From Sulfuritalea sp. (lineage in GTDB: Bacteria; Pseudomonadota; Gammaproteobacteria; Burkholderiales; Rhodocyclaceae): a stretch of DNA of 64,000 nucleotides. Shown one piece after another: positions 1 to 16,504 of this stretch (positions within the stretch are counted from its first letter, which is position 1; every line of letters begins with the position of its first letter). The notes under the pieces were generated by a model. It was given only the letters and a program-made list of their open reading frames with translations, was not told the origin of the DNA and did not search any database. The stretch lies in NCBI GenBank assembly GCA_016710465.1, contig JADJVS010000012.1:248001-312000 (forward strand), read 5' to 3'. A program made the translations under genes and the position numbers.

Positions 1-2048
<2,048 letters not shown>

Positions 2049-2073
2049 GTGATTTTCTCCAGTGGGCCGCGGA

Positions 2074-6144
<4,071 letters not shown>

Positions 6145-6273
6145 GGTGGCTCCGTTCAGGATTCAGACGTCAAGGTCAAAAGACAGGGCTGGAGGAAACT
6201 GGTTCAGCACTCGCGTTTGACTTCCACATCGATTACGGGAGGAAAGCAACAACTCGGTTTTTGCAAGCACAAA

Positions 6274-6304
6274 CGCGGGCTGGCGGCAGGACCGCCAACC
6301 CGCG
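6274..6304 (-). terminator. rplL-rpoB intergenic hairpin (attenuator)
   Basis: A 13-bp stem (arms CGCGGGCTGGCGG and CCGCCAACCCGCG, one G-T pair, 5-base loop) lies just after rplL. It is followed on the minus strand by a TTTG-rich stretch. The position matches the attenuator or RNA-processing hairpin known between rplL and rpoB in proteobacteria. Partial readthrough is inferred, since rpoB has no other obvious promoter here. Confidence 0.7.
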
Positions 6305-6316
6305 ATCGTCTTGCGC

Positions 6317-6697
6317 TTACTTGACCTCGACCTTGGCGCCGGCGTCCTCGAGCTGCTTCTTGAGGGCTTCGGCATCAGCCTTGGGAATGGCTTCCTTGAC
6401 GGGCTTTGGCGCGCCATCAACCAGATCCTTGGCTTCCTTGAGGCCCAGGCCGGTGGCGGCACGCACCACCTTGATGACTTCGACCTTCTTCTCGCCGGCG
6501 GCCAGCAGCACGACGGTGAATTCGGTCTTCTCTTCCACCGCGGCGGCGGCACCGCCGGCGGCCGGGGCGGCCACGGCAACGGCCGCGGCAGCGGCGGAAA
6601 CGCCGAACTTCTCTTCCATTTCCTTGATCAGTTCGGACAGTTCGAGAACGGTCATGCCAGCGATGGCATCGAGGATTTCAGCTTTGCTAACAGCCAT
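6317..6697 (-). CDS. rplL: 50S ribosomal protein L7/L12
   Basis: Ribosomal stalk protein, 126 residues. It recruits translation GTPases to the ribosome. The N-terminal dimerisation helix, the Ala/Gly-rich hinge (around residues 36-55) and the C-terminal domain with GLGLKEAKDLVDGAPKPVKE are all present. It lies 42 bp downstream of rplJ, its partner in the L10-(L12)n stalk. Length and motifs are normal. Confidence 0.99.
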   Translation of the reverse strand: MAVSKAEILDAIAGMTVLELSELIKEMEEKFGVSAAAAAVAVAAPAAGGAAAAVEEKTEFTVVLLAAGEKKVEVIKVVRAATGLGLKEAKDLVDGAPKPVKEAIPKADAEALKKQLEDAGAKVEVK

Positions 6698-6739
6698 GAT
6701 TGCTACTCCTGAATGAATGTTTGAATCGATGAAAAAGGA

Positions 6740-7270
6740 TTACGCAGTCTCTTTGGCGTCGCGCACGGCGGCGAGGCCCCGGACGAACTTCGTCGGGATC
6801 TCGTTGAGCGTACGGACGAACTGGGTGATCGGTGCCTGCATGGTGCCGAGCAGCTTGGACAACAGCTCCTCGCGGCTCGGCATCGTCGCCAGCGCCTTGA
6901 CTCCAGCCGCGTCCATGACGTAGTTGGGCATTGCGCCGATCTTGATGGCAAGCTTGTCGTTACCCTTGGCAAAGTCGTTCAGCAGCTTGGCGGCAGCCAC
7001 CGGATCCTTGGAAATTCCATAGATCAGGGGACCGGCGAGCTTGGCCGACAGACCTTCGAACGGCGTGCCGGCGATGGCGCGACGAACCAGGGTATTTTTG
7101 ACTACACGCAGATACACACCGGACTTGCGTGCGTTGGCACGCAGGGCGGTGAGATCGACCACTCCGAGACCACGGTACTCCGCGACGATGATCGACTGGG
7201 CGTTCGCGACTTCCGCGGACACCTCGGCAACTACCGTCTTCTTGTCGTCAAGATTGAGACTCACGGTCAA
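6740..7270 (-). CDS. rplJ: 50S ribosomal protein L10
   Basis: L10, 176 residues, the base of the ribosomal stalk; it binds 23S rRNA and carries L7/L12 dimers through its C-terminal helix. The N-terminus MTVSLNLDDKKTVVAEVSAE and the internal motif YRGLGVVDLTALRA are characteristic. It opens the rplJL unit and is preceded by an unusually structured 305-bp leader. In other proteobacteria L10-L12 represses its own mRNA through such a leader; that role here is inferred. Confidence 0.98.
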   Translation of the reverse strand: MTVSLNLDDKKTVVAEVSAEVANAQSIIVAEYRGLGVVDLTALRANARKSGVYLRVVKNTLVRRAIAGTPFEGLSAKLAGPLIYGISKDPVAAAKLLNDFAKGNDKLAIKIGAMPNYVMDAAGVKALATMPSREELLSKLLGTMQAPITQFVRTLNEIPTKFVRGLAAVRDAKETA

Positions 7271-7575
7271 CTCCTTGTCAAACAGCCAGGCCGAAAGTCG
7301 GTTCTGGCAACACGGCGACCTTCATTCAGGAAACTGCGATTTCCGTCATCGGGTAACGCCATCTGCGCCGGGTTCAGGGATCAGAGTCCAAGAGTCAGGT
7401 ATCAGCAACACCTGCAATTGGCCACTTCTTCCTTCCATTAAGCAGCGAGAAATCTGAAACAGCGGGTCATCTGATACCTGACCCGGAATTCCCGATCCCT
7501 GCCACCCCTGCGGTCTTTGATAACCTGCCGCGCCTTTCGCCAAACCGAGCGAAGGACGCGACAGCCCAAAGTTCT
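7271..7575 (-). promoter_or_regulatory. rplA-rplJ intergenic region / L10 leader with inverted repeats
   Basis: No gene is seen in these 305 bp. Close to the rplA stop is a bulged stem at about 7530-7560 (CCTTTCGC against GCGAAGG). An imperfect 31-bp inverted repeat has arms at 7375-7405 and 7471-7501, whose outer 8 bp (CAGGGATC) and inner 12 bp (GTCAGGTATCAG) match perfectly around a divergent middle. The region should contain the rplJ promoter and the L10-binding leader, but I could not place a kink-turn by eye. Confidence 0.55.
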
Positions 7576-8277
7576 TTAAGCTTGCGCGCTCAGGCTGGCC
7601 TGATCGACGCGAACGCCGGCGCCCATGGTGCTGGACAGCGACACCTTTCTCAGATACACGCCTTTCGATGCCGCCGGCTTGGCCTTCTGCAAGGCCTCGA
7701 TCAGCGCCGTCAAGTTGGTCCTCAGCGCATCGACGCTGAAAGAGGCACGACCGATGGTGCAGTGGATGATGCCGGCCTTGTCGGTGCGGTACTGCACCTG
7801 GCCGGCCTTGGCATTTTTCACCGCCGTGGTCACGTCCATGGTCACCGTTCCCACCTTCGGGTTCGGCATCAGGCCACGGGGACCAAGAATCTGGCCCAGC
7901 GCGCCAACGACCTTCATGGCATCCGGGGTGGCGATGACGATGTCGAAATTCATGTTGCCGGCCTTGACCTCGGCGGCGAGATCATCGAAGCCAACGATAT
8001 CGGCGCCGGCGGCCTTGGCGTCAGCGGCTTTGGCGCCTTGGGCAAACACGGCGACACGCACGGTCTTGCCGGTACCCGCGGGCAGCACGACCGAGCCGCG
8101 CACCAATTGGTCGGACTTCTTCGCATCGACGCCGAGATTGACGGAAACGTCAATCGACTCGTCAAACTTGGCGGTGGCGCATTCCTTCACCAGATTCAGG
8201 GCGTCCCCCAAGGGATAGGCCTTGCTACGGTCAACTTTCGCCAGGACGGCCTGTACGCGCTTGGATTGTTTTGCCAT
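7576..8277 (-). CDS. rplA: 50S ribosomal protein L1
   Basis: L1, 233 residues (E. coli 234), the mobile L1-stalk protein and translational repressor of the L11 operon. The start is MAKQSKRV at 8277, 2 bp after the rplK stop; a longer upstream extension in the same frame overlaps rplK and is rejected. The family signature LGPRGLMPNPKVGTV is present near residue 125-140. It is coupled to rplK. Confidence 0.98.
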   Translation of the reverse strand: MAKQSKRVQAVLAKVDRSKAYPLGDALNLVKECATAKFDESIDVSVNLGVDAKKSDQLVRGSVVLPAGTGKTVRVAVFAQGAKAADAKAAGADIVGFDDLAAEVKAGNMNFDIVIATPDAMKVVGALGQILGPRGLMPNPKVGTVTMDVTTAVKNAKAGQVQYRTDKAGIIHCTIGRASFSVDALRTNLTALIEALQKAKPAASKGVYLRKVSLSSTMGAGVRVDQASLSAQA

Positions 8278-8279
8278 GA

Positions 8280-8711
8280 TCAGAGCCCCTCCACGGTGAT
8301 GCCCATGCTGCGGGCGGAACCCGCGATGGTGCGCACGGCGGCGTCGAGGTCGGCCGCGGTCAAGTCTTTCATCTTGGCCTTGGCGATTTCCTCGGCCTGG
8401 GCCCTGGATATCTTGCCGACCTTGTCGGTATGGGGCTTGGGCGAACCCTTGGTAATTCCCGCGGCCTTCTTGATGAGGATGGTCGCCGGCGGCGTCTTCA
8501 TCACGAAGGTGAAGCTCTTGTCCGCAAAGGCGGTGATCACCACGGGAATTGGCAGGCCCGGCTCTAGACCCTGGGTCTGGGCATTGAAGGCCTTGCAGAA
8601 TTCCATGATGTTGAGGCCGCGCTGGCCGAGTGCGGGGCCGATCGGGGGCGAGGGATTGGCCTTGCCTGCCGGTACCTGCAGTTTGATGTAACCGATTATC
8701 TTCTTTGCCAT
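8280..8711 (-). CDS. rplK: 50S ribosomal protein L11
   Basis: L11, 143 residues, part of the GTPase-associated centre. The proline-rich N-terminus with LQVPAGKANPSPPIGPALGQ and the C-terminal RNA-binding domain ending in ARSMGITVEG are intact. It starts the rplKA unit, 114 bp downstream of nusG across a hairpin with a T-rich tail. Confidence 0.99.
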   Translation of the reverse strand: MAKKIIGYIKLQVPAGKANPSPPIGPALGQRGLNIMEFCKAFNAQTQGLEPGLPIPVVITAFADKSFTFVMKTPPATILIKKAAGITKGSPKPHTDKVGKISRAQAEEIAKAKMKDLTAADLDAAVRTIAGSARSMGITVEGL

Positions 8712-8787
8712 GATGGCTCCTATTTACGTGAGTCCTAGCGCGCGATCGGCGAATTTCCATTCACCTACTGGCGCTCCTCGTGCCGCT

Positions 8788-8818
8788 GAAAAAACAAAAC
8801 CGCGCGCCGCGGCGGCGC
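8788..8818 (-). terminator. nusG-rplK intergenic hairpin with T-rich tail
   Basis: On the minus strand a short GC stem (GCGCCG pairing with CGGCGC at 8804-8818) is followed by a run rich in T (8788-8800). This resembles an intrinsic terminator or attenuator after the secE-nusG unit. Efficiency cannot be judged by eye. Confidence 0.5.
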
Positions 8819-8825
8819 AAAAAAA

Positions 8826-9359
8826 CTATGCCTTCTCGACCTGTGCAAACTCCAGTTCCACCGGCGTGGCGCGACCGAAAATGGTCACGGAAACCCGCAG
8901 GCGGCTCTTTTCGTAATTCACTTCCTCGACGTTGCCGTTGAAATCCGTAAACGGGCCTTCCTTGATGCGAACCATTTCACCCATCTCGAACAGCACTTTG
9001 GGACGCGGCTTCTCGACACCATCCTGTACCTGCTGCATGATCTTGTTGACCTCCTTCTCGGAGATCGGTGTCGGCTTGGTCGACGTTCCGCCGACGAATC
9101 CGGTCACCTTGGGCGTGCTCTTGACCAAGTGCCAGGAATCGTCGTCCATGTCCATCTCGACCAGCACATAGCCCGGGAAGAACTTCCGCTCCGATATGCT
9201 CTTCTGGCCGTTCTTCATCTCGACCACTTCCTCGACCGGAACCAACACCTGGCCGAACTTGTCTTGCATCCCGGCGCGGGTAATGCGCTCGACCAGGGCC
9301 CGCTGCACGGATTTCTCGAATCCGGAATAGGCGTGAACGACATACCAGCGTTTTGTCAT
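8826..9359 (-). CDS. nusG: Transcription termination/antitermination factor NusG
   Basis: NusG, 177 residues (E. coli 181). It binds the RNA polymerase clamp and couples transcription to Rho and to the ribosome. The NGN domain begins KRWYVVHAYSGFEKSVQ, and the C-terminal KOW segment carries MVRIKEGPFTDFNGNVEEV. The start ATG overlaps the secE stop by one base, so the two are translationally coupled. Confidence 0.99.
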   Translation of the reverse strand: MTKRWYVVHAYSGFEKSVQRALVERITRAGMQDKFGQVLVPVEEVVEMKNGQKSISERKFFPGYVLVEMDMDDDSWHLVKSTPKVTGFVGGTSTKPTPISEKEVNKIMQQVQDGVEKPRPKVLFEMGEMVRIKEGPFTDFNGNVEEVNYEKSRLRVSVTIFGRATPVELEFAQVEKA

Positions 9360-9709
9360 TATTTCTTCCAGCCCAGAATCAAGTCATACAACACGAACTC
9401 TAGCGTCTTGTCGGTCAGCCAAAGCACGATCGCCATAACCAGAACGAAAGCGAAGACGATGCCGGTGGTCTGCATGGTTTCCTTGCGCGATGGCCAGACC
9501 ACCTTCTTCGTTTCAACCACCGCCTCCTGGCTGAAGTCGAAGAAACGCTGGCCCGGCGCGGTATACCAGGCCACTGCCGCGCCGGCACCCAAGCCCGCGA
9601 GCACGGACAGCACGCGCAGGATCATCGGCTTGTCACCAAGCAGGTAAAAACCAGCCACGCCAGCGGCCAACAGCAGGAGTGCCAGCGTGAACTTCAGTTT
9701 GTCGGCCAT
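9359..9709 (-). CDS. secE: Preprotein translocase subunit SecE
   Basis: SecE, 116 residues, stabilises SecY in the inner-membrane protein translocon. Three membrane segments are visible, as in gammaproteobacterial SecE: two near the N-terminus and one at the C-terminus after the conserved amphipathic stretch VETKKVVWPSRKET. It sits between tRNA-Trp and nusG, the standard order. Confidence 0.97.
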   Translation of the reverse strand: MADKLKFTLALLLLAAGVAGFYLLGDKPMILRVLSVLAGLGAGAAVAWYTAPGQRFFDFSQEAVVETKKVVWPSRKETMQTTGIVFAFVLVMAIVLWLTDKTLEFVLYDLILGWKK

Positions 9710-9744
9710 AAAATAATCTTAGTCGCGCAAATGCTTCAAATCAG

Positions 9745-9820
9745 TGGCAGGGGCAGAGGGAATCGAACCCCCAACCTGCGGTTTTGGAGACCGCCGCTCT
9801 GCCAATTGAGCTATACCCCT
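9745..9820 (-). tRNA. tRNA-Trp (CCA)
   Basis: A 76-nt cloverleaf on the minus strand with encoded 3' CCA. Acceptor AGGGGTA pairs with TGCCCCT, the D-arm is AGCTCAATTGGCAGAGC, the anticodon loop is CTCCAAA with anticodon CCA, and the T-arm contains GGTTCGATTCC. It sits between tuf and secE as usual. Confidence 0.97.
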
Positions 9821-9841
9821 GCGGCAGAGACTACAGGGCGA

Positions 9842-9858
9842 CACCCCATTCCGGGGTG
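9842..9858 (-). terminator. Hairpin downstream of tuf
   Basis: Perfect inverted repeat CACCCC / GGGGTG with a 5-base loop, located between the tuf stop and tRNA-Trp. There is no clear T-run, so it is more likely an RNA-processing or stability hairpin than a full terminator. Confidence 0.4.
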
Positions 9859-9887
9859 CCACCCGATCCTTTCTCGCTTGCGCTTGG

Positions 9888-11078
<1,191 letters not shown>

Positions 11079-11108
11079 GTCGCGCTCCAACGAGTAAACA
11101 CTAAAAAA

Positions 11109-11184
<76 letters not shown>

Positions 11185-11213
11185 GAAACACTGCAACCAC
11201 AAATACATCAAGC

Positions 11214-11287
11214 TGGAGCGGCGAGCGGGAATCGAACCCGCGTCATTAGCTTGGAAGGCTAAGGTTCTACCATTGAACTACCGCCGC
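11214..11287 (-). tRNA. tRNA-Gly (TCC)
   Basis: 74-nt tRNA with encoded CCA. Acceptor GCGGCGG pairs with TCGCCGC, the anticodon loop reads CTTCCAA with anticodon TCC, and the T-arm is GGGTTCGATTCCC. Second tRNA of the Tyr-Gly-Thr cluster. Confidence 0.97.
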
Positions 11288-11334
11288 CCGACAAAGCTCC
11301 GCCAACCGCTTAACTCATTGATCCAAAACTTATC

Positions 11335-11419
<85 letters not shown>

Positions 11420-11613
11420 AACTGAACCCGTGATTATCTCCAAATCGAAGCACTGCGTCAACGACTAAAGCTGATTGATTTCGACGGGAATTCGCCCAAT
11501 TCCACCCCGGCGTGCTGCAACGCAACAGCAAGCGCCTGATTCTGCGAGGTCTGCGGATGATCGGCACCAAGAGCGGGGCGTAGAATCGGCCGGTCCCAGC
11601 GCTGGAGATCACC

Positions 11614-13020
11614 ATGAACGCCCCCGCCGAACGCCCCCCCCTACCCAGGGAGCTGGCTGATGCTCTCGCGGCCAGCTTCGGCTCGCGTTTTTCCACTGCC
11701 GCCGCCGTCCGCGAGCACCACGGCAAGGACGAATCATCCTTCACCCCCATGCCACCCGACGCGGTGGTCTTCGCCGAATCCTCCGAAGAGGTCGCGGCGA
11801 CCGTCGCGCTCTGCCACCGGCACCGCACACCGGTAATTGCCTACGGCACGGGCACCTCGCTGGAAGGCCACTTGCTGGCAATCAAGGGCGGCGTCTGCAT
11901 CGACCTCTCCGCACTCAACCGGGTCGTCGCCATACGGGCCGAAGACCTCGACGCCACGGTGCAGTGCGGCGTCACGCGCAAGGCGCTCAACGCCGCCTTG
12001 AACGGTACGGGCCTGTTTTTCCCCATCGACCCGGGCGCCGATGCCAGCCTCGGCGGCATGGCCGCCACACGTGCGTCGGGCACCAACGCCGTGCGCTACG
12101 GCACCATGCGCGAGAACGTGCTGGGCATGACTGTTGTGCTACCCGACGGCCGCATCCTCAAGACCGGCGGCCGCGCCCGCAAGTCCGCGGCAGGCTACGA
12201 CCTGACGCGCCTGATGGTCGGTTCCGAAGGCACCTTGGGCATCATCACCGAACTCACGGTCAAGCTCTACCCCGTGCCGGAAGCGATATCCAGCGCCGTG
12301 TGCGCCTTTCCCACGCTCGCCGCGGCCGTACGCACGGTGATCCAAACCATACAGCTCGGTATTCCGGTGGCACGCATCGAACTGCTGGACACGCTGGCAA
12401 TCAAGGCCATCAACCGCCACAGCAAAACCACGCTGCGCGAAGCGCCGACCCTGTTCTTCGAGTTTCATGGATCACCCACTGGGGTCAAGGAACAGGCGGA
12501 GACCGTGCAGGGAATCGTCACCGAACACGAGGGCCAGGATTTCGAGTGGGCCACCCGTCCGGAAGACCGCAGCCGCCTGTGGCAGGCCCGACACGACGCG
12601 TATTACGCCGGCCTCGGCCTCAAGCCGGGATGCCGCGCACTGACCACCGACGTCTGCGTGCCGATTTCGCGCCTCGCCGATTGCGTCGCCGAAACCTTCG
12701 CCGACCTCGACGCGGTGGCCGCCGATCTCCAGGGGCCGCTGGTCGGACACGTCGGCGACGGCAACTTCCACATCATGCTGCTGACCGATCCGGAGAAGCC
12801 CGAGGACCTGGCCCGCGCCAAGGGATTCGCCTCGCGCCTGGCGCAGCGTGCCATCCGCTTGGACGGCACCTGCACCGGCGAACATGGCATCGGCATCGGC
12901 AAGCAGCCCTACATGGCGCTGGAGCACGGCGACGTGGCCATCGACCTGATGCGCGCCATCAAGCGCGCGATCGATCCGGAGAACATCCTCAACCCCGGCA
13001 AGATCCTGCCGCCGCAATGA
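11614..13020 (+). CDS. FAD-linked D-lactate / 2-hydroxyacid dehydrogenase (cytochrome type)
   Basis: 468-residue flavoprotein of the VAO/PCMH family (GlcD/Dld group). These enzymes oxidise a D-2-hydroxyacid and pass electrons to a cytochrome or quinone. The N-terminal FAD-binding segment includes YGTGTSLEGH (residues ~75-84) and the PGADASLGGMAATRASGT stretch; the C-terminus has the family motif GTCTGEHGIGIGK. Length fits D-lactate dehydrogenase (cytochrome), though D-2-hydroxyglutarate or glycolate cannot be excluded. Its stop overlaps the start of the next gene (ATGA), so 2-hydroxyacid and 2-oxoacid oxidation may be co-expressed. Confidence 0.85.
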   Translation: MNAPAERPPLPRELADALAASFGSRFSTAAAVREHHGKDESSFTPMPPDAVVFAESSEEVAATVALCHRHRTPVIAYGTGTSLEGHLLAIKGGVCIDLSALNRVVAIRAEDLDATVQCGVTRKALNAALNGTGLFFPIDPGADASLGGMAATRASGTNAVRYGTMRENVLGMTVVLPDGRILKTGGRARKSAAGYDLTRLMVGSEGTLGIITELTVKLYPVPEAISSAVCAFPTLAAAVRTVIQTIQLGIPVARIELLDTLAIKAINRHSKTTLREAPTLFFEFHGSPTGVKEQAETVQGIVTEHEGQDFEWATRPEDRSRLWQARHDAYYAGLGLKPGCRALTTDVCVPISRLADCVAETFADLDAVAADLQGPLVGHVGDGNFHIMLLTDPEKPEDLARAKGFASRLAQRAIRLDGTCTGEHGIGIGKQPYMALEHGDVAIDLMRAIKRAIDPENILNPGKILPPQ

Positions 13021-15168
13021 ACGCCCCCTTGCGGAGCATCACCCTCGAGGACAAGTACGCCCTCGGCCAGGGCCGCGTTTTCCTCACCGGCACCCAGGCC
13101 CTGGTTCGCTTGTTGTTGCTGCAACACCAGCGCGACGCCATGGCGGGGATGAACACCGCCGGCTATGTCTCGGGCTACCGCGGCTCGCCCCTGGGTGGCC
13201 TCGACCAGGCACTATGGAAAGCCAAGCCGCACCTCGCAAAAAGCCAGGTGGTATTCCAGCCCGGCGTCAATGAGGACCTTGCCGCCACGGCGCTGTGGGG
13301 CACTCAGCAGGTCGGGCTTTCGCCGGGCGCCAAACATGACGGCGTCTTCGGCATGTGGTACGGCAAGGGTCCCGGCGTAGACCGCTGCGGCGACATCTTC
13401 AAGCACGCCAACTGCGCCGGCACCGCCAGGAACGGCGGCATACTGGCCGTGGCCGGCGACGACCATGCCGCGCGTTCCTCCACCGTCGCCCACCAGTCCG
13501 AACACGCTTTCAAGGCGGCGATGATGCCGGTGCTGGTGCCGGCCGGCGTGCAGGACTACCTCGACCTCGGCCTGCACGGCTGGGCCATGAGCCGCTACTC
13601 GGGTTGCTGGGTCGGCTTCAAGGCCGTGGCGGATACCGTCGAGTCCTCGGCCTCGGTCGATGTTTCGCCCGACCGCGTGCGCATCGTGCTGCCCACGGAT
13701 TACGAGCTGCCCGCCGGCGGCCTCAACATCCGCTGGCCCGACGATCGCCTGCTGCAGGAAGCCCGCCTGCTCGACCACAAGCTGTATGCCGCGCTGGCCT
13801 ACTGCCGCGCCAACCGTCTCAACCAGGTGGTGATCGACTCCCCTAACCCACGCCTGGGCATCATCACCACCGGCAAGTCCTACCTCGACGTGCGCCAGGC
13901 CTTCGACGACCTCGGCATCGATGACCAGCTTGCCGCCGAGATCGGCATCCGCCTTTACAAGGTCGGCATGGTCTGGCCGCTGGAGTCGGACGGCGTGCGC
14001 CGCTTCGCCGAGGGCCTCGAGGAAATCCTCGTCGTCGAGGAAAAGCGCCAGCTTATCGAGTACCAGTTGAAGGAAGAACTCTACAACTGGCGCGAAGACG
14101 TGCGCCCGCGCGTGATCGGCAAGTTCGACGAAAAAGGCGAATGGGCGCTTCCCCATGGCCGCTGGCTGCTGCCGGCCGCCGGTGAGCTCTCGCCGGCACA
14201 GATCGCCCGCGTCATCGCCGATCGCATTGGTCGCCACTTCACTTCGCCGCGCATCCGCGACCGCCTGGCCCTGCTCGAAGCCAAGGAGAGCGCCGCCTCG
14301 CCCGTGATCCCGGTGGCGCGCACGCCCTACTTCTGCCCCGGCTGCCCGCACAACACGTCGACCCAGGTGCCAGAGGGCTCGCGGGCGCTGGCTGGCATCG
14401 GCTGCCATTTCATGGCGTTGTGGATGAACCGCAGCACAGCCACCTATTCGCACATGGGCGGCGAAGGCGCCGCATGGATCGGCCAGGCGCCGTTCACCGA
14501 ACAACAGCATGTCTTCGTCAACCTCGGCGACGGCACCTACTTCCACTCCGGCGTGCTCGCTGTGCGCGCCGCGGTGGCCGCCTTCAACGGCGGTGCAGCC
14601 GCCGGCAAGGGCGTCACCTACAAGATCCTCTACAACGACGCCGTGGCCATGACGGGCGGCCAGCCGGTGGACGGCAACCTGACGGTGCCGCAGATCGCGG
14701 CGCAACTGCATGCCGAGGGCGTGCATCACGTCGTCATCGTCACCGACGGTACGACCAGGGCCTACAACCCCGCCGACCTGCCGCACGGCGTGCCCATGCG
14801 CCACCGCGACGAGATGGACGCCATCCAGCGCGACATGCGCGAATGCCCCGGCGTTTCGGCCATCATCTACGACCAGACCTGCGCCGCCGAGAAGCGGCGC
14901 CGGCGCAAGCGCGGCAGGATGATCGACCCGCCGCGGCGGCTCTTCATCAACGAAGCCGTCTGCGAAGGCTGCGGTGATTGCGGCACGCAGTCCAACTGCC
15001 TCGCCGTGGTGCCGGTGGAAACCGGGCTGGGGCGCAAGCGCGCCATCGACCAGTCGGCCTGCAACAAGGATTACTCCTGCGAAAAGGGCTTCTGCCCGAG
15101 CTTCGTCTCGGTGATCGGCGGCAGCGTGCGCAAGGGCCGCGGCGCCGCCGACCCGGCCGGCGACGGAT

Positions 15169-15191
15169 TCGCCGTGGTGCCAGCGCCGACT
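15169..15191 (-). repeat. Dispersed 23-bp repeat, copy 1
   Basis: Inside the indolepyruvate oxidoreductase, antisense; encodes AVVPAPT. Consensus is AGTCGGCGC-YGGC, three variable bases, ACGGCGA; this copy has triplet ACC and a perfect tail. Confidence 0.75.
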
Positions 15192-15856
15192 CTTGCCTCG
15201 ACCGCCCTGCCCTACGGCATCGTCATTACCGGCGTCGGTGGCACCGGGGTGGTCACGCTCGGCGCGCTGATCGGCATGGCGGCCCACATCGACGGCAAGG
15301 GCGTCACCGTGCTCGACATGACCGGCTTGGCGCAGAAGGGCGGCGCGGTGTTTTCCCACGTGCGCATCTGCGACGACCCGGAGGCCATCCATGCCGTGCG
15401 AGTGGCGACGGGGGATGCCGACGCGCTGATCGGCGGCGACATCATCGTTTCCGCCTCGCCCGACGCACTGACCCGCATGCAAGCCGGCCGCACGCGCGTG
15501 GTGGTGAATTGCGCGCGCACCCCGACCGCCGATTTCACGCGCAATCCCGACTGGCAGTTCCCGCTCGAACGCATGCAGGCGGTGATCGGCGAAGCCGTCG
15601 GCGAAACGGCCGCCCACTTCGTCGATGCCTCGGATCTCGCCTTCCGCCTGCTCGGTGACTCCATCGCCGGCAACCTCTTCCTGCTCGGCTACGCCTGGCA
15701 GAAGGGACTTGTACCGGTGTCCTGGGAAGCCATGGACCGCGCCATCGAACTCAACGGCACGGCCGTGGCCATGAGCCGCGCCGCCTTCCTCTGGGGCCGC
15801 CGCGCCGCGCTGGATGCCGCCGCCGTCGCTGCCCGCGCCGCGCCCAAGTCCGGAAG

Positions 15857-15860
15857 CCCC
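15857..15860 (+). other. Probable frameshift site (extra C) in indolepyruvate oxidoreductase
   Basis: A CCCC tract in a Pro/Ala-coding linker. Reading with three Cs joins KSGSPPPP directly to SLDELIASR, restoring one continuous frame with no other change. Both flanking parts keep full family sequence, so the lesion is recent or an artefact. Confidence 0.7.
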
Positions 15861-16504
15861 GCCGCCGCCTTCGCTCGACGAACTCATCGCAAGCCGCGAG
15901 CGCATGCTCACCGACTATCAGGACGCCGCCTACGCGGCGCGCTACCGCAGCCTGGTCGACCGCGTGCGCGCCGCGGAATGCAGGCTCGGCTCGACCGCGC
16001 TGACCGAAGCCGTGGCGCGCAACCTCCACAAGCTGATGGCGATCAAGGATGAATACGAGGTCGCGCGGCTCTACTCGGAAGGCGATTTCCGCCGCCGGCT
16101 CGACGAAGTCTTCGACGGCGACTATAGCCTGCGCATCCATCTCGCCCCGCCGCTGCTGGCGCGGCCCGACCCGAAGACCGGCAAGATCAGCAAGCTTTCC
16201 TTCGGCCCCTGGATGTTCACCGCATTGAAGTGGCTGGCCAAGGCCCGGCGTTGGCGCGGCAGCGCCTGGGACGTGTTCGGCCGCAGCGAGGAGCGCCGCA
16301 TCGAGCGCAGGCTGCTGGCCGACTACGTAGCCGACATCGCCGCCCTGTTACCCGGTTTATCGGCTGCCACGCTGGACGATGCGCTGGCGCTGGCGAAACT
16401 GCCCGACACCATCCGCGGCTTCGGCCATGTCAGGCGGCAGAGCATCGACGCCGCGGCGCCAAGGCGGGAAGCCTTGCGGAAACAACTCGGACTGAATTAG
16501 CGGA

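Larger units (their letters stand above)
13017..16500 (+). pseudogene. Indolepyruvate ferredoxin oxidoreductase (fused alpha-beta), frameshifted
   Basis: Large 2-oxoacid:ferredoxin oxidoreductase that decarboxylates aryl-pyruvates to acyl-CoA with TPP and iron-sulfur clusters. Seen in order: N-terminal pyrimidine-binding part from MNAPLRSITLEDKY, the CPGCPHNTST TPP region (~residue 440), a ferredoxin-like Cys cluster CEGCGDCGTQSNC with a following CNKDYSCEKGFCPS, the gamma-type domain VITGVGGTGVVTLG, and a C-terminal helical domain starting SLDELIASRERML. The last domain is in a different frame: the first frame continues as nonsense to a stop at 16052, while the correct frame runs on to 16500. 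Removing one C from a CCCC at 15857-15860 would restore a ~1160-residue protein. This may be a true mutation or a sequencing error. Confidence 0.85.

Noticed and set aside
13212..15911. An 899-codon minus-strand open frame
   Set aside because: Antisense to the indolepyruvate oxidoreductase, which has clear domains in the sense strand.
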